Shown here: one piece after another, positions 52,176 to 60,364 of the stretch | Position numbering within the stretch: position 1 is the first letter of the stretch | How the letters are laid out: every line of letters starts with the position of its first letter | Assembly: GCF_001590795.1 (NCBI RefSeq) | Contig: NZ_JXDL01000001.1 | Location: forward strand, 7,070,154 to 7,134,153 | Length of the DNA: 64,000 nucleotides | From: Bradyrhizobium sp. AT1 | GTDB lineage: Bacteria > Pseudomonadota > Alphaproteobacteria > Rhizobiales > Xanthobacteraceae | Direction of reading: 5' to 3' | Program-made: the position numbers and the translations under genes | The notes under the pieces: model-generated | What the model was told of the DNA's origin: nothing | The model's input: only the letters and a program-made list of their open reading frames with translations | Databases searched by the model: none

Positions 52176-52505
52176 ATGAACCCGAAACGTTCCGTTCTTG
52201 CCGCTTGCGCGATCCTGACGTTGAGCGCCGGCGTTGCTATCGCCGGCCCGTGCAACACGGGCAGCGCCAGCACTGACAAGGATGCCGGCTCCGGTCCGGT
52301 GACCGTAGGCTCGGCGCAATCGCACGCGTCCGGCTCTGCGGGCGACAGCAGCCAGCATCCGCCGACCAGCACGATGAATCGTGCGAGCGGCGAAACCCCG
52401 GCGTCATCCGAAGATGCGCAGCGGCAGATGCAGAGCGAGCCGACGGCCGCTCAGCGGGCCGAAGGTGCCAAGCCGAATGCCGCAACGGCCGACAAGGGCT
52501 GCTGA
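52176..52505 (+). CDS. Small exported Ser/Ala-rich protein
   Basis: A 109-residue product. ATG 52176 has AGAGGAG at ideal spacing; ATG 52170 is too close. The signal peptide ends GVAIAG, and the mature chain is Ser/Ala/Thr-rich with only two cysteines, one near each end. It lies between lanM and pqqA on the same strand, so it could be co-expressed with them. Function unknown. A short GACGGCGC inverted repeat spans its stop. Confidence 0.6.
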   Translation: MNPKRSVLAACAILTLSAGVAIAGPCNTGSASTDKDAGSGPVTVGSAQSHASGSAGDSSQHPPTSTMNRASGETPASSEDAQRQMQSEPTAAQRAEGAKPNAATADKGC

Positions 52506-52732
52506 CGGCGCGGCGCCGTCGGTGGCGATTCGACGCGCGGTGCGTCGCACAAGGCAGCCTGTTGCACGTCGTGTTTGACCAAGAGAGAACTGGCTTTGCC
52601 CCAGAGAGAAATGCGCTCGCGAAGAATCGACACGGACCCGCTCGACAGACGAATCGAGGCTTGAACTGCATTTGAGGCAGCCCTAGGTTTTGCGCCGCGC
52701 GATGTCGCGCTCAATACTTGGGGAGACCCCGA

Positions 52733-52813
52733 ATGGCTTGGAAAGCTCCGAAGATCGTGGAAGTGTCGGTCGGCATGGAAATCAACATGTACGCCTGCGC
52801 TTCGCGCAAGTAA
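52733..52813 (+). CDS. pqqA: PQQ precursor peptide PqqA
   Basis: A 26-residue peptide that begins MAWKAPKIVEVSVGMEIN and ends CASRK. It carries the invariant Glu16 and Tyr20 (E-x3-Y) that PqqE crosslinks to build pyrroloquinoline quinone. GGGGAG lies seven bases upstream of the ATG. pqqB, pqqC, pqqD and pqqE do not follow; the next gene encodes an outer-membrane protein. It is therefore an unlinked precursor copy, placed among PQQ-dependent enzymes whose cofactor it would help supply. Confidence 0.95.
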   Translation: MAWKAPKIVEVSVGMEINMYACASRK

Positions 52814-52873
52814 GTCTGACGACCTGCCGCGGCTTCGATGGCAAACGCCGTCGAAGCCGTGGTAGTGTCGGGA

Positions 52874-53743
52874 ATGCGCGCGAGAGCCACCAGCTTCTGG
52901 ACCATTGCTGCCTGCACGGTCGCGCTTTTGCCCGTATGCGTCAGCGCCGAAGAAGGCTTCGACACCGAGCACATCTTCGGCTTCATGATCGGCACCGATG
53001 TCGGCAATCCCGGCGAGCGCGAGCTTCAGACTCAGACGACAGGGCGCTTCGGCAAAGGTGGCGGCACTTATCGCGCCCTGGAGCACGAAGTCGAGATCGA
53101 GATCGTGCCGCTGCCGAACTTCCGCATCGAGCTCGGCGGCGTCGCCAGCCTGCACGACATCACCGGCGTCCCTGACATCGACGACCGCCGCCAATTCAAC
53201 TTCCAGGGGGCGTCGCTCGACCTGCGTTATCGCCTGCTCGACCGCGAGCGCGCGCCGTTCGGCCTCACCATCGCCGCCGAGCTTCATGGCGACCGCATCG
53301 ACGAGACCAGCGGCGCGAAAGGGCGGATGTACGGCACCGAGTTCGCGCTGGCCATCGACCGCGAGCTGATCCCGAACTTCGCCATCGGCGCACTCAATTT
53401 GATCTATCAGCCCGAATGGGCGCGCTTCGAGGTGGCGGGTGTGTCCGAGAAGAGTTCGACCATCGGCGCGGCGTTTGCCGGCCTGGTGCGCGTGCGGCCC
53501 AATGTGCTGCTCGGCGGCGAGCTGCGATACTTCCGGCAATATGAAGGCATTGGGCTCGGGGAGTTTTCAGGCCAGGCCCTGTTCGTCGGGCCGACGGCCT
53601 ATGTCCAGCTGTCCGAGCGTTCCCGGCTCACCCTGAGCTGGAGCATGCAGGCTTGGGGCCGTCCGGCCGGGTCATCCGCAAATCTCGATCTCGTCAACTT
53701 CGAGCGCCATCAGGCCCGGATGATTTTCGGGGTCAACTTTTAG
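52874..53743 (+). CDS. Putative outer-membrane beta-barrel protein
   Basis: A 289-residue exported protein (signal peptide ending CVSAEEG) made of alternating amphipathic strands and ending in Phe (MIFGVNF), a typical outer-membrane barrel signature. EHIFGFMIGTDVGNPGERE opens the mature part. I do not recognise a family and it has no TonB plug. It follows pqqA by about 60 bases and may be co-transcribed. A role in metal or alcohol entry is possible but unsupported. ATG 52838 is an alternative start. Confidence 0.7.
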   Translation: MRARATSFWTIAACTVALLPVCVSAEEGFDTEHIFGFMIGTDVGNPGERELQTQTTGRFGKGGGTYRALEHEVEIEIVPLPNFRIELGGVASLHDITGVPDIDDRRQFNFQGASLDLRYRLLDRERAPFGLTIAAELHGDRIDETSGAKGRMYGTEFALAIDRELIPNFAIGALNLIYQPEWARFEVAGVSEKSSTIGAAFAGLVRVRPNVLLGGELRYFRQYEGIGLGEFSGQALFVGPTAYVQLSERSRLTLSWSMQAWGRPAGSSANLDLVNFERHQARMIFGVNF

Positions 53744-53857
53744 TCCGGCCAGTCACCGCGACGGAGGGGTTCCCGCTCCCGGCAAGTTGAAACTTCCATC
53801 TCCGTGGACCGTAACCTTTCATGCTAATCTGAATCGCCCCCGCAAGAGGATCCCGGC

Positions 53858-54067
53858 ATGAACCCGATCGACTTGGTGGTGACTGTATGTGCGGTGCTCT
53901 CGCCTGCGACCTGCGAAGAGCAGCATCTGATGTTCAACTATGGCGGGTCGCCGCGGCAATGCGCGATGGCCGCGCCGCCCTATATCGCGCAATGGGTCGG
54001 TGATCATCCGAAGTGGCAGGCCGTGAAATGGCGCTGCGAATATCCGCACCCGAACGACAAGGCGTAA
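53858..54067 (+). CDS. Small cysteine-containing protein
   Basis: A 69-residue product with AGAGGATCCC before the ATG. A hydrophobic start (IDLVVTVCAVLS) is followed by four more or fewer spaced Cys and Trp residues (TCEEQH, RQCAMAAPPYIAQWVG, WRCEYPHP). It looks exported and disulfide-bonded. Proteins of this pattern are common in Bradyrhizobium but have no known role. Confidence 0.62.
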   Translation: MNPIDLVVTVCAVLSPATCEEQHLMFNYGGSPRQCAMAAPPYIAQWVGDHPKWQAVKWRCEYPHPNDKA

Positions 54068-54076
54068 CGCGGCTCG

Positions 54077-54430
54077 CTATTTGGTGCAGTCCTTCAAATC
54101 CTTGTCGGCGATCGAGAATATCCCATCGGCCTTGATCTCGATGTCGCGGACGACGCATTGGCGTCCGTTGGGATAGCCGACCTTGGCATCGTAGCGGCCG
54201 GGCTCGACACCGGTGATCCGCAACCGCTCGTCGTGGTCGACCTCCTTGTCCTTGTCGTTCAGGCACTGGTTCGGGCCCCACTCGGTCTTGCCGGCGGGCG
54301 AGAGCTGGAAGCCGGAGATCGTCTCAGCCGTCAGGTTCCAGAGCCTGATGCCCTTGCCCTTGGTCTGCGCCAGCGCGACGCCCGGCAGCGCAACCAAGAG
54401 GATGCCGATCGCAATCAGCCTACGCCGCAT
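54077..54430 (-). CDS. Small exported protein, beta-rich
   Basis: A 117-residue product with GGAGG upstream of the ATG and a signal peptide ending GVALAQ. The mature part reads IRLWNLTAETISGFQLSPAG and later EPGRYDAKVGYPNGRQC, suggesting a small beta-sandwich with paired cysteines. It is downstream of an ABC importer operon on the same strand, with a gap of about 47 bases. Function unknown. Confidence 0.65.
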   Translation of the reverse strand: MRRRLIAIGILLVALPGVALAQTKGKGIRLWNLTAETISGFQLSPAGKTEWGPNQCLNDKDKEVDHDERLRITGVEPGRYDAKVGYPNGRQCVVRDIEIKADGIFSIADKDLKDCTK

Positions 54431-54477
54431 GAGTTAAGCCTCCCTCGTCAACGTTTGGTCCAGTTGACCACGAGTTT

Positions 54478-55188
54478 TCATTGCGATTCAAGCTGCAACG
54501 CTGCGAGCTCCGCCCTGATCCTGCCGAGTTCGGCCTCGCTGCGCATCGCGCGTGGAACGGCAATCGGGACTTCCTGCACGATGCGCGCGGGCCGCGGCGA
54601 CAGGAAGAACAGGCGGTCGCCGAGCCGGATTGCATCGTCGAGACTGTGCGTGACGAGCAGCGTCATCATCGGACGGCTCGCCACCAGCGTCGCGATCTCA
54701 TCGCGCAGGCGGCCGGCGAGCGCGTCGTCGAGCGAGGCGAGGGGCTCGTCGAGTACCAGGAGATCGGGCTCGACGGCGAAGGCGCGGGCGAGCGCGACGC
54801 GCCGGGCAAGGCCGAGCGACAGCTCGCCGGGAAAATGGTTGCGATGCGCGTCCAGCTCCAGAATCCTGAACAGCTCCGACAACTTCGCCTCGCTCACGTC
54901 AGGCGCGGCCAGCCGCACATTTTGCTCGACCGAGCGCCACGGCAGCAGCCGCGGCTCCTGGAACACCATGCCGATCCGCGCCTGCGGTGGACGCGCGATA
55001 TGGCCCCTGAAATCGCCATCGAGCCCGAGGATGATGCGCAGCATGGTGCTCTTGCCGCAGCCTGAGGGGCCGATGAGCACGCCGACCTCGCCGGATTGAA
55101 GCGCGAATTTGAGCGGCGCGAGCACCTCGTGCGTTCCGCCCGCGGTACTCCTGAACGTCTTGCCGGTGATGTCGATCTCAAGCCGCAC
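54478..55188 (-). CDS. ABC importer ATPase, nitrate/sulfonate/taurine type
   Basis: A 236-residue ATPase with Walker A GPSGCGKST, Q-loop MVFQEPRLLPW, Walker B LLVLDEPLASLD and switch His in LVTHSLDDA. The signature motif is ELSLGLARRVALARA, that is LSLG instead of LSGG, which occurs in some SsuB relatives. A GTG start at 55188 overlaps the permease stop. It is last of a three-gene importer placed between pqqA and the quinoprotein accessory genes. Confidence 0.9.
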   Translation of the reverse strand: MRLEIDITGKTFRSTAGGTHEVLAPLKFALQSGEVGVLIGPSGCGKSTMLRIILGLDGDFRGHIARPPQARIGMVFQEPRLLPWRSVEQNVRLAAPDVSEAKLSELFRILELDAHRNHFPGELSLGLARRVALARAFAVEPDLLVLDEPLASLDDALAGRLRDEIATLVASRPMMTLLVTHSLDDAIRLGDRLFFLSPRPARIVQEVPIAVPRAMRSEAELGRIRAELAALQLESQ

Positions 55189-55915
55189 GGGGCCGCCACC
55201 GTGTTGCGCGGGCTTCGAACGGCTGCACCAGCAGGGTTTCGATCACGAGCACGACCGCGGCGAAGGTCAGCGAATAGGCCAAGAGCCGCGGCGTGTCGAA
55301 CAGCTGAAAGGCGACGCCGATCTCGAAGCCGACGCCGTTCGGACGCCCCAGGAGCTCGGCGACCAGCACGATCTTCCAGACCAGCGACAGCCCGGAGCGG
55401 GCGGAGGCTGCGATATAGGGCGCAAGCTGCGGCAGCACGACATGGCGGAACGCGCGCCAGCGCGGCATCGCGAACACGCTCGCCATCTCGTCGAGCGAGC
55501 GGTCGAGCGCGCGGGTGCCCTCGCGCAAGGTGACGACCGCGGTCGGCAGCTTGTTGATGGCGATCGCCGCGATCGCGGCGGTCTCGGTCAGTCCGGCCCA
55601 GATATAGGCCAGCACGATCACGACCAGCGCCGGCAGATTGAGCAGCAGGATCAGCCAGGGATCGCCGAGCTTGTCCGCGAGCCTGACCCGTCCCATCAAA
55701 TAGCCGATGGCGCTGCCGAGCGACATCGCCAGCACGAAGGCGAGGGTCACGCGCGCCAGCGTCGCGCCGAGATGCAGGAACAGCGCGCCGGTTGATGCTT
55801 CCGCGATCATCACCTCGAGTACGGCCGGCGGGGAGGGCAGCTTTGCGCCGCCGACGAACAGCGCGGCAATCCACCAGATCACGAGGAACAGGGCGAACGA
55901 CAGAAGACGCAGCAC
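55178..55915 (-). CDS. ABC importer permease, SsuC type
   Basis: A 245-residue permease with about six hydrophobic segments and the docking loop DEMASVFAMPRWRAFRHVVLP. A GTG at 55915, with GGAG six bases upstream and almost touching the binding-protein stop, gives the normal length. Longer readings run back into that gene. Confidence 0.88.
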   Translation of the reverse strand: MLRLLSFALFLVIWWIAALFVGGAKLPSPPAVLEVMIAEASTGALFLHLGATLARVTLAFVLAMSLGSAIGYLMGRVRLADKLGDPWLILLLNLPALVVIVLAYIWAGLTETAAIAAIAINKLPTAVVTLREGTRALDRSLDEMASVFAMPRWRAFRHVVLPQLAPYIAASARSGLSLVWKIVLVAELLGRPNGVGFEIGVAFQLFDTPRLLAYSLTFAAVVLVIETLLVQPFEARATRWRPRAA

Positions 55916-55916
55916 C

Positions 55917-56915
55917 TCAGTCTCCAGGCACGGCGTGATAGAACGTGCCGGGATCGAGCTCGGCCGCGGGGCCGACGAGGTCGCGGCCACCAGTCTCGGC
56001 CAGTACGCGATACAGCACGCGCGCGTCCTGTTCCTCTTCAGTGATGCTCCGTCGCGGAATACCGTCGCGATAGCGCTCGCGATAGGTCTTGAGCAGGGTG
56101 GCATCGGCCGTGCCGGTGAGGGGCGCGATCTTGTCCCAGGCAGCATCCGAGGTCACCAGCAGTTGCTTGGCCTTGCGGGTTATCGCGATGAAGCGCGCCA
56201 CCGCGTCCTTGTGGCTCGCCGCCCAGCTCTCGTCGAAGACATAGCCGACAGCGGAGACCGCGCCTTTGGCGCCGAGCTTCGGCAGAATCTCCTCGATGCC
56301 GGCGAGGCGGCGAAAACCCTTGGCCTCGAGCTGGGCACAGAAGTTCCAGAAATTGAGGCTCGCCTCCATCTCGCCGTCGAGCGCCTTGGCGGCGATCAGG
56401 GGCGGGGCGCCGTAGACGATGGTCGCCTCCGACTTCAGGTCGATGCCGTCCTGCTTCATGCGCGCCTGGAGCAGCAGCCAGCTCTTGTCGATCGCTCCGC
56501 CCGCGACCGCGAGCTTGCGCCCCTTCAGGTCCGCGAGCGTCTTGATCGGCGAGGATGCGGGTACCATCACCGCGCCGAGCGCACTGGAATAGGGGTAGAA
56601 GGTGAGCTTGGCGCCGAGCGCCCGCTCGCGCGACACCCAGAGCCAGTCCGACAGGATGATGTCGGCGCTGCCCGCGCGCATCGCGATCTTGCCGGCCTCG
56701 GTGCTCGCGAGCTCGCTGACCTCCAGCGAAAGGTCTGCCTCCTTGTCGAGACCGCTCGCGCGGATCGCGGCCAGCTCCCAGGAGAATGTCCCGGTCTTCT
56801 GCACCGCCAGGCGGATGGTGTCCGCGGCACGGCCTGGTGCGGTCAATGTCAGCGCCAGCGTCGTCGCGAGCGCCAATGTTCGGCCAAGTGCCCTTATCAC
56901 ACCACGTGCTCTCAT
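55917..56915 (-). CDS. ABC importer periplasmic binding protein, NMT1/SsuA type
   Basis: A 332-residue exported binding protein (signal peptide ending APGRAA). TIRLAVQKTGTFSWELAAI opens the mature part, and LKGRKLAVAGGAIDKSW forms the second-domain entry as in sulfonate/taurine-type receptors. It heads the importer operon. Its place inside a quinoprotein region suggests a ligand linked to that metabolism; none is identified. An upstream ATG at 56966 is possible. Confidence 0.85.
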   Translation of the reverse strand: MRARGVIRALGRTLALATTLALTLTAPGRAADTIRLAVQKTGTFSWELAAIRASGLDKEADLSLEVSELASTEAGKIAMRAGSADIILSDWLWVSRERALGAKLTFYPYSSALGAVMVPASSPIKTLADLKGRKLAVAGGAIDKSWLLLQARMKQDGIDLKSEATIVYGAPPLIAAKALDGEMEASLNFWNFCAQLEAKGFRRLAGIEEILPKLGAKGAVSAVGYVFDESWAASHKDAVARFIAITRKAKQLLVTSDAAWDKIAPLTGTADATLLKTYRERYRDGIPRRSITEEEQDARVLYRVLAETGGRDLVGPAAELDPGTFYHAVPGD

Positions 56916-57002
56916 CACCTTGTGAGCCGTTTCCTCTGACTGAGTGCTTTTCAGGACAATACGCATAGCATAGCTTTGGCCGCAACCCGCGGGAGGATGC
57001 GC

Positions 57003-57362
57003 ATGAAATGGGCCGGACAGCTACGACCGATTGTCGCCGCATGGACGGTGCTGGCGGCGACCGCATGCGCGGCGCGAGCCGAGGAGGCCAATGATTATCC
57101 CACGGCGGCGCGTGCGGAATATGTCTATGGCTGCATGAAGGCCAATGGCGAGAGCCGGCAGTCGATCGAGCAATGTTCCTGCTCAATCGACGTGGTGGCC
57201 TCGATCGTCCCCTATGAGCGCTATGTGACCGCAGAGACCGCGCTCAGCATGTCGCAGGTGCGCGGCAATCTCGGCGTTCAGTTCCGCACCTCGGAGCAGG
57301 CGAACACGGCGGTGAATGATTTGCGCCGCGCGCAGGCGGAAGCTGAAGTGAGGTGTTTTTGA
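57003..57362 (+). CDS. Small exported Cys-rich protein in the quinoprotein region
   Basis: A 119-residue product; GGGAGG lies at correct spacing for ATG 57003. The signal peptide ends ACAARAEE. The mature part has YGCMKANGESRQSIEQCSCSID, three clustered cysteines, and ends in RCF. No known family was recognised. It is divergent from the importer operon and next to the SoxYZ-like carrier gene. Confidence 0.65.
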   Translation: MKWAGQLRPIVAAWTVLAATACAARAEEANDYPTAARAEYVYGCMKANGESRQSIEQCSCSIDVVASIVPYERYVTAETALSMSQVRGNLGVQFRTSEQANTAVNDLRRAQAEAEVRCF

Positions 57363-57365
57363 AGA

Positions 57366-57512
57366 TTTCTTCCTTCTCCCCTTGCGGGAGAAGGTGGCGC
57401 GAAGCGCCGGATGAGGGGTATCTCTCCGCGAGCCCATATGTGGAGAGATACCCCTCACCCGTCTCGCCGCTGCGCGGCGAGCCACCCTCTCCCACAAGGG
57501 GAGAGGGAATCA
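57366..57512. repeat. Long dispersed palindrome
   Basis: TTCCTTCTCCCCTTGCGGGA at the left is mirrored by TCCCACAAGGGGAGAGGGAA at the right. The interior pairs again as GAGGGGTATCTCTCC with GGAGAGATACCCCTC across a short loop near 57430. The whole could form an extended cruciform. It is a sequence class dispersed in intergenic DNA of Bradyrhizobium (recalled). Confidence 0.72.
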
Positions 57513-57528
57513 GAGCAAGCGTCACGAC

Positions 57529-58353
57529 TTAAGTCCCCGGCTTCTCCACATCCCACTCGTTTCGGAACACGTGTCCCTCCGTGTCCTTCGCCTCCGCGCG
57601 AAAGCGCTTGGCGCCGTTGGAGACGTAGGTGAAGCGCAGATTGGGATCTTCCGAGATCGAGATGCCGCCTTCCATCGACAGCACGGGGCTGTCGTCCTGC
57701 GTCAGCTTCAGCTGGTTGACGAAGAAGGCCGGAATATAGAGCTGCGTGACCTGGTCCATCTGCAGGCCGGAATTGTTGGGATGGCCGATCATGATCTGCG
57801 CTTCGCGGATGCGGCTCGCCGGCGCCTCCTCGCGCGCGAACTGCCGGTAGCGCATCTGGCCGAGCCGGCTGTTGGCTTCCTCGACATTCTTGCCCGCGGG
57901 CGCGGAGCAGCCACCCGAGGCCTTCACATAGACTTTCGAGACATAGAGCTGACCGTCGCTGAGCTCAGCCACGGCGTGAACGTCGGTGTAATTGTTGACG
58001 CGCACGCGAGTCGATATCTCTGTGACATTGGCATCAGCCCCGAGCTCGAACTTCGCCGCCATCGGCGCCGGGTTGCGGTCGATCACGAGCGTGATCGAAC
58101 GGATCCGGCGGCTGTCTGCCGGCGACAACTTGCTGCGCAGGGTGACCGGCACGATCGCCGCGTCCTCGGCGCGATACGGCATCTCGATGCCGATGACGGC
58201 ACTGCCGTCATTCATCGGACGATTATTGAAGATGTCCTGCACCAGGCCCGGCCAGGGATCGTAGGCCTCTTCAGCGCGCGCCGGCACGGCGAAGGCGATG
58301 CCGAGCAGGGCAGCGATCACAGGCAGGCGGCGTGTCCATCCCGTCATGGTCAT
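57529..58353 (-). CDS. Quinoprotein dehydrogenase-associated SoxYZ-like carrier protein
   Basis: A 274-residue exported protein combining a SoxY-like N-terminal part (DPWPGLVQDIFNNRPMNDGS, with IEMPYRAEDAAIVPV) and a SoxZ-like C-terminal part (REAQIMIGHPNNSGLQMDQV). A Cys in KASGGCSAPAG probably carries the cargo. Such fusions occur beside PQQ dehydrogenase genes rather than sulfur-oxidation genes, with a metallohydrolase and a CXXCW protein as here. Their exact task is unknown; a relay between periplasmic redox proteins is proposed. GGAGG precedes the start. Confidence 0.85.
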   Translation of the reverse strand: MTMTGWTRRLPVIAALLGIAFAVPARAEEAYDPWPGLVQDIFNNRPMNDGSAVIGIEMPYRAEDAAIVPVTLRSKLSPADSRRIRSITLVIDRNPAPMAAKFELGADANVTEISTRVRVNNYTDVHAVAELSDGQLYVSKVYVKASGGCSAPAGKNVEEANSRLGQMRYRQFAREEAPASRIREAQIMIGHPNNSGLQMDQVTQLYIPAFFVNQLKLTQDDSPVLSMEGGISISEDPNLRFTYVSNGAKRFRAEAKDTEGHVFRNEWDVEKPGT

Positions 58354-58428
58354 GATCCTCCGAGTCAGCGAAGCTGATCTCGTCCTGGAGTCGGCGAAGC
58401 TGATCTGCCGTTGATGATAGCGCGCCCG

Positions 58429-59355
58429 CTACTCCCATTCAATTTCCGAAAATGCTGCGGTTGCGTTGCGGGCGTTGTAATCGCCGAACAGCTCCCAGCG
58501 CGGTCGCTCTTCAGCCGCCGCCTTCTCGGCGGCGGCCCGGAGCGGCTCGCCGTTCTTGTTCAACGCGCGCACGTCGGACAGCAGCGTTGACAGGTAGCGC
58601 CGCTCGTCGGCCAGGGCGGCAGGCCAATCGCTCACGGGGCCGTGACCGGGGACGACCCGTTGCGCCGGGATCGCCTCCAAAGCCTTTAGCGTGTCGAGCC
58701 AGCCGCGGATGCTGCCGTCCATGACTGGAATGTGGCGGAGAAAGACGAGGTCGCCCGCGAACAGGGTCTTGGTCGTCTCGTCGTACACAGTCAGATCGCT
58801 ATCGCTGTGCCCGGTCCGCCAGGGGCGCAAGGTAAGCCGACGCGAGCCGAGATCGAGCGTCATCGTGTCCGAAACCAGGAGGGTCGGCGGAATGATCTTC
58901 ACGGGATCGATCAACTCGCTGCCCATGATCCGGCGAAAATTGTCGAGATAATAGGGCCCGCGCGTCGCCAGCGCCTGTGGCAGCTTGCTGTGGCCGACGA
59001 AGGTCGTGTCTCCGTGCGCGAAAGCGGCATTGCCGAAAACATGGTCGGGATGGCCGTGGGTGTTGATGACATAGCGGATCGGCTTGGGTGTGCGGGTCCG
59101 CACCGCGGCGAGCAGGGCCTCGCCTTCGCGTAAGCTGCCGCCGGTGTCGATGACCGCCACGGCCTCGTCGCCGACGATGAAGCCGACATTGGCGATGTCG
59201 CCCTCGTTCTCGCGGGTCATCAGGGCAATGGTCCCGGAGTGTACGAAGATTCCGGGTGCGACTTCGCTCACAGGCAATTCGGCCGTTCCGGCCCGTGCTA
59301 ACGTTGCGGTCCCCAGCAGGGACAAAGCTGCGATCACTCGAGCGATGCGAGACAC
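58429..59355 (-). CDS. Quinoprotein relay system zinc metallohydrolase (MBL fold)
   Basis: A 308-residue exported metallo-beta-lactamase-fold protein (signal peptide ending TLARAG). Zinc ligands are in NTHGHPDHVFGN, WRTGHSDSDLTVYD and VVPGHGPVSDW. GTG 59355 has GAGGCGG upstream. Its neighbours are a SoxYZ-like carrier on one side and a MoxJ-like protein on the other, the constellation of the quinoprotein relay set. It may cleave the cargo from the carrier; this is inferred from context. Confidence 0.87.
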   Translation of the reverse strand: MSRIARVIAALSLLGTATLARAGTAELPVSEVAPGIFVHSGTIALMTRENEGDIANVGFIVGDEAVAVIDTGGSLREGEALLAAVRTRTPKPIRYVINTHGHPDHVFGNAAFAHGDTTFVGHSKLPQALATRGPYYLDNFRRIMGSELIDPVKIIPPTLLVSDTMTLDLGSRRLTLRPWRTGHSDSDLTVYDETTKTLFAGDLVFLRHIPVMDGSIRGWLDTLKALEAIPAQRVVPGHGPVSDWPAALADERRYLSTLLSDVRALNKNGEPLRAAAEKAAAEERPRWELFGDYNARNATAAFSEIEWE

Positions 59356-59482
59356 TTTTCCGCCTCAGTTCAAAGGATTGCTTGCGTTGCACTGCAACAA
59401 AGCAAAGCCGGCAAAGTCTGGCAAAATATGGCGCGCCATGCGTTGCATGGATAGCATTCAAACAAAACGAGGAGGAAGCACG

Positions 59483-60364
59483 ATGACGGAGGCCGGACGA
59501 CATCGTCGCTGGTTGATTTCAATGTGGGTCCTGGTTGCGTCCTGCGCGCTCGGCGACGTCGCCGTGGCGCAGACCAATGACAGCGGCGACCTCTCGTTTG
59601 AACTGGTCGACCCGAACGTGCTGCGCGTCTGCGCCGATCCGCGCAATCTGCCGTTCTCGAACGAGAAGGGCGAGGGCTTCGAGAACAAGCTCGCCGAGTT
59701 CATCGCTGACAAGCTCAAGAAGAAGCTCGACTATGTCTTCTTCCCGCAGGCCACCGGCTTCGTGCGGATGACGCTGGGCGCGCATCGCTGCGACGTCATC
59801 ATGGGTTTCCCGCAAGGCGATGACGTCGTGCAGGGCACCAACCCCTATTACCGCACGAGCTATGCGCTGGTCGCCAAGGCAGGCAGCGGGCTCGAGGAGG
59901 TCGATACGCTCGAAGATGCGAAGTTGAAGGGCAAGCATGTCGGCATCGTCGCGGGAACGCCGCCGGCGACCAACATGGCCATTGCCGGCCTGATGAGCGA
60001 TGCAAAGCCCTATCCGTTGATGATCGACACGCGCTACGACAATTCGGCGCAGGCCATGATCGACGACCTCGCTGCCGGCAAGATCGACGCCGGCGTGCTG
60101 TGGGGACCGATGGCCGGCTATTATGCGAAGAAGGTCGGCTCGCTTCACGTCACGCCGCTGGTGAAGGAAACCACGGGGCCGAAGCTGGTCTATCGCATCG
60201 GCATGGGCGTGCGTCCCGCCGACCAGAACTGGAAGCGCCAGCTCAACAAGTTGATCCAGGAGAACCAGGCCGAGATCAACAAGATCCTGGTCGACTTCGG
60301 CGTCCCGCTGCTCGACGAGAGCGACAAGCCGCTCGGCGCGGAGACGGCCAAGAAGACGCCATGA
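59483..60364 (+). CDS. Quinoprotein-associated periplasmic binding protein, MoxJ/XoxJ/LutA-like
   Basis: A 293-residue exported protein with GAGGAGG upstream and a signal peptide ending DVAVAQ. VLRVCADPRNLPFSNEKGEG is the diagnostic start of MoxJ/XoxJ proteins, followed by HRCDVIMGFPQGDDVVQGT. Homologues assist PQQ dehydrogenases or, in lanthanide-uptake clusters, act as the periplasmic component. It overlaps the CXXCW gene by 4 bases. A second, more divergent relative lies at 48340-49269. Confidence 0.88.
   Translation: MTEAGRHRRWLISMWVLVASCALGDVAVAQTNDSGDLSFELVDPNVLRVCADPRNLPFSNEKGEGFENKLAEFIADKLKKKLDYVFFPQATGFVRMTLGAHRCDVIMGFPQGDDVVQGTNPYYRTSYALVAKAGSGLEEVDTLEDAKLKGKHVGIVAGTPPATNMAIAGLMSDAKPYPLMIDTRYDNSAQAMIDDLAAGKIDAGVLWGPMAGYYAKKVGSLHVTPLVKETTGPKLVYRIGMGVRPADQNWKRQLNKLIQENQAEINKILVDFGVPLLDESDKPLGAETAKKTP

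Noticed and set aside
52711..53007. A 98-codon minus-strand frame covering the pqqA locus
   Set aside because: It is antisense to pqqA and the outer-membrane protein gene and has no coding features of its own.
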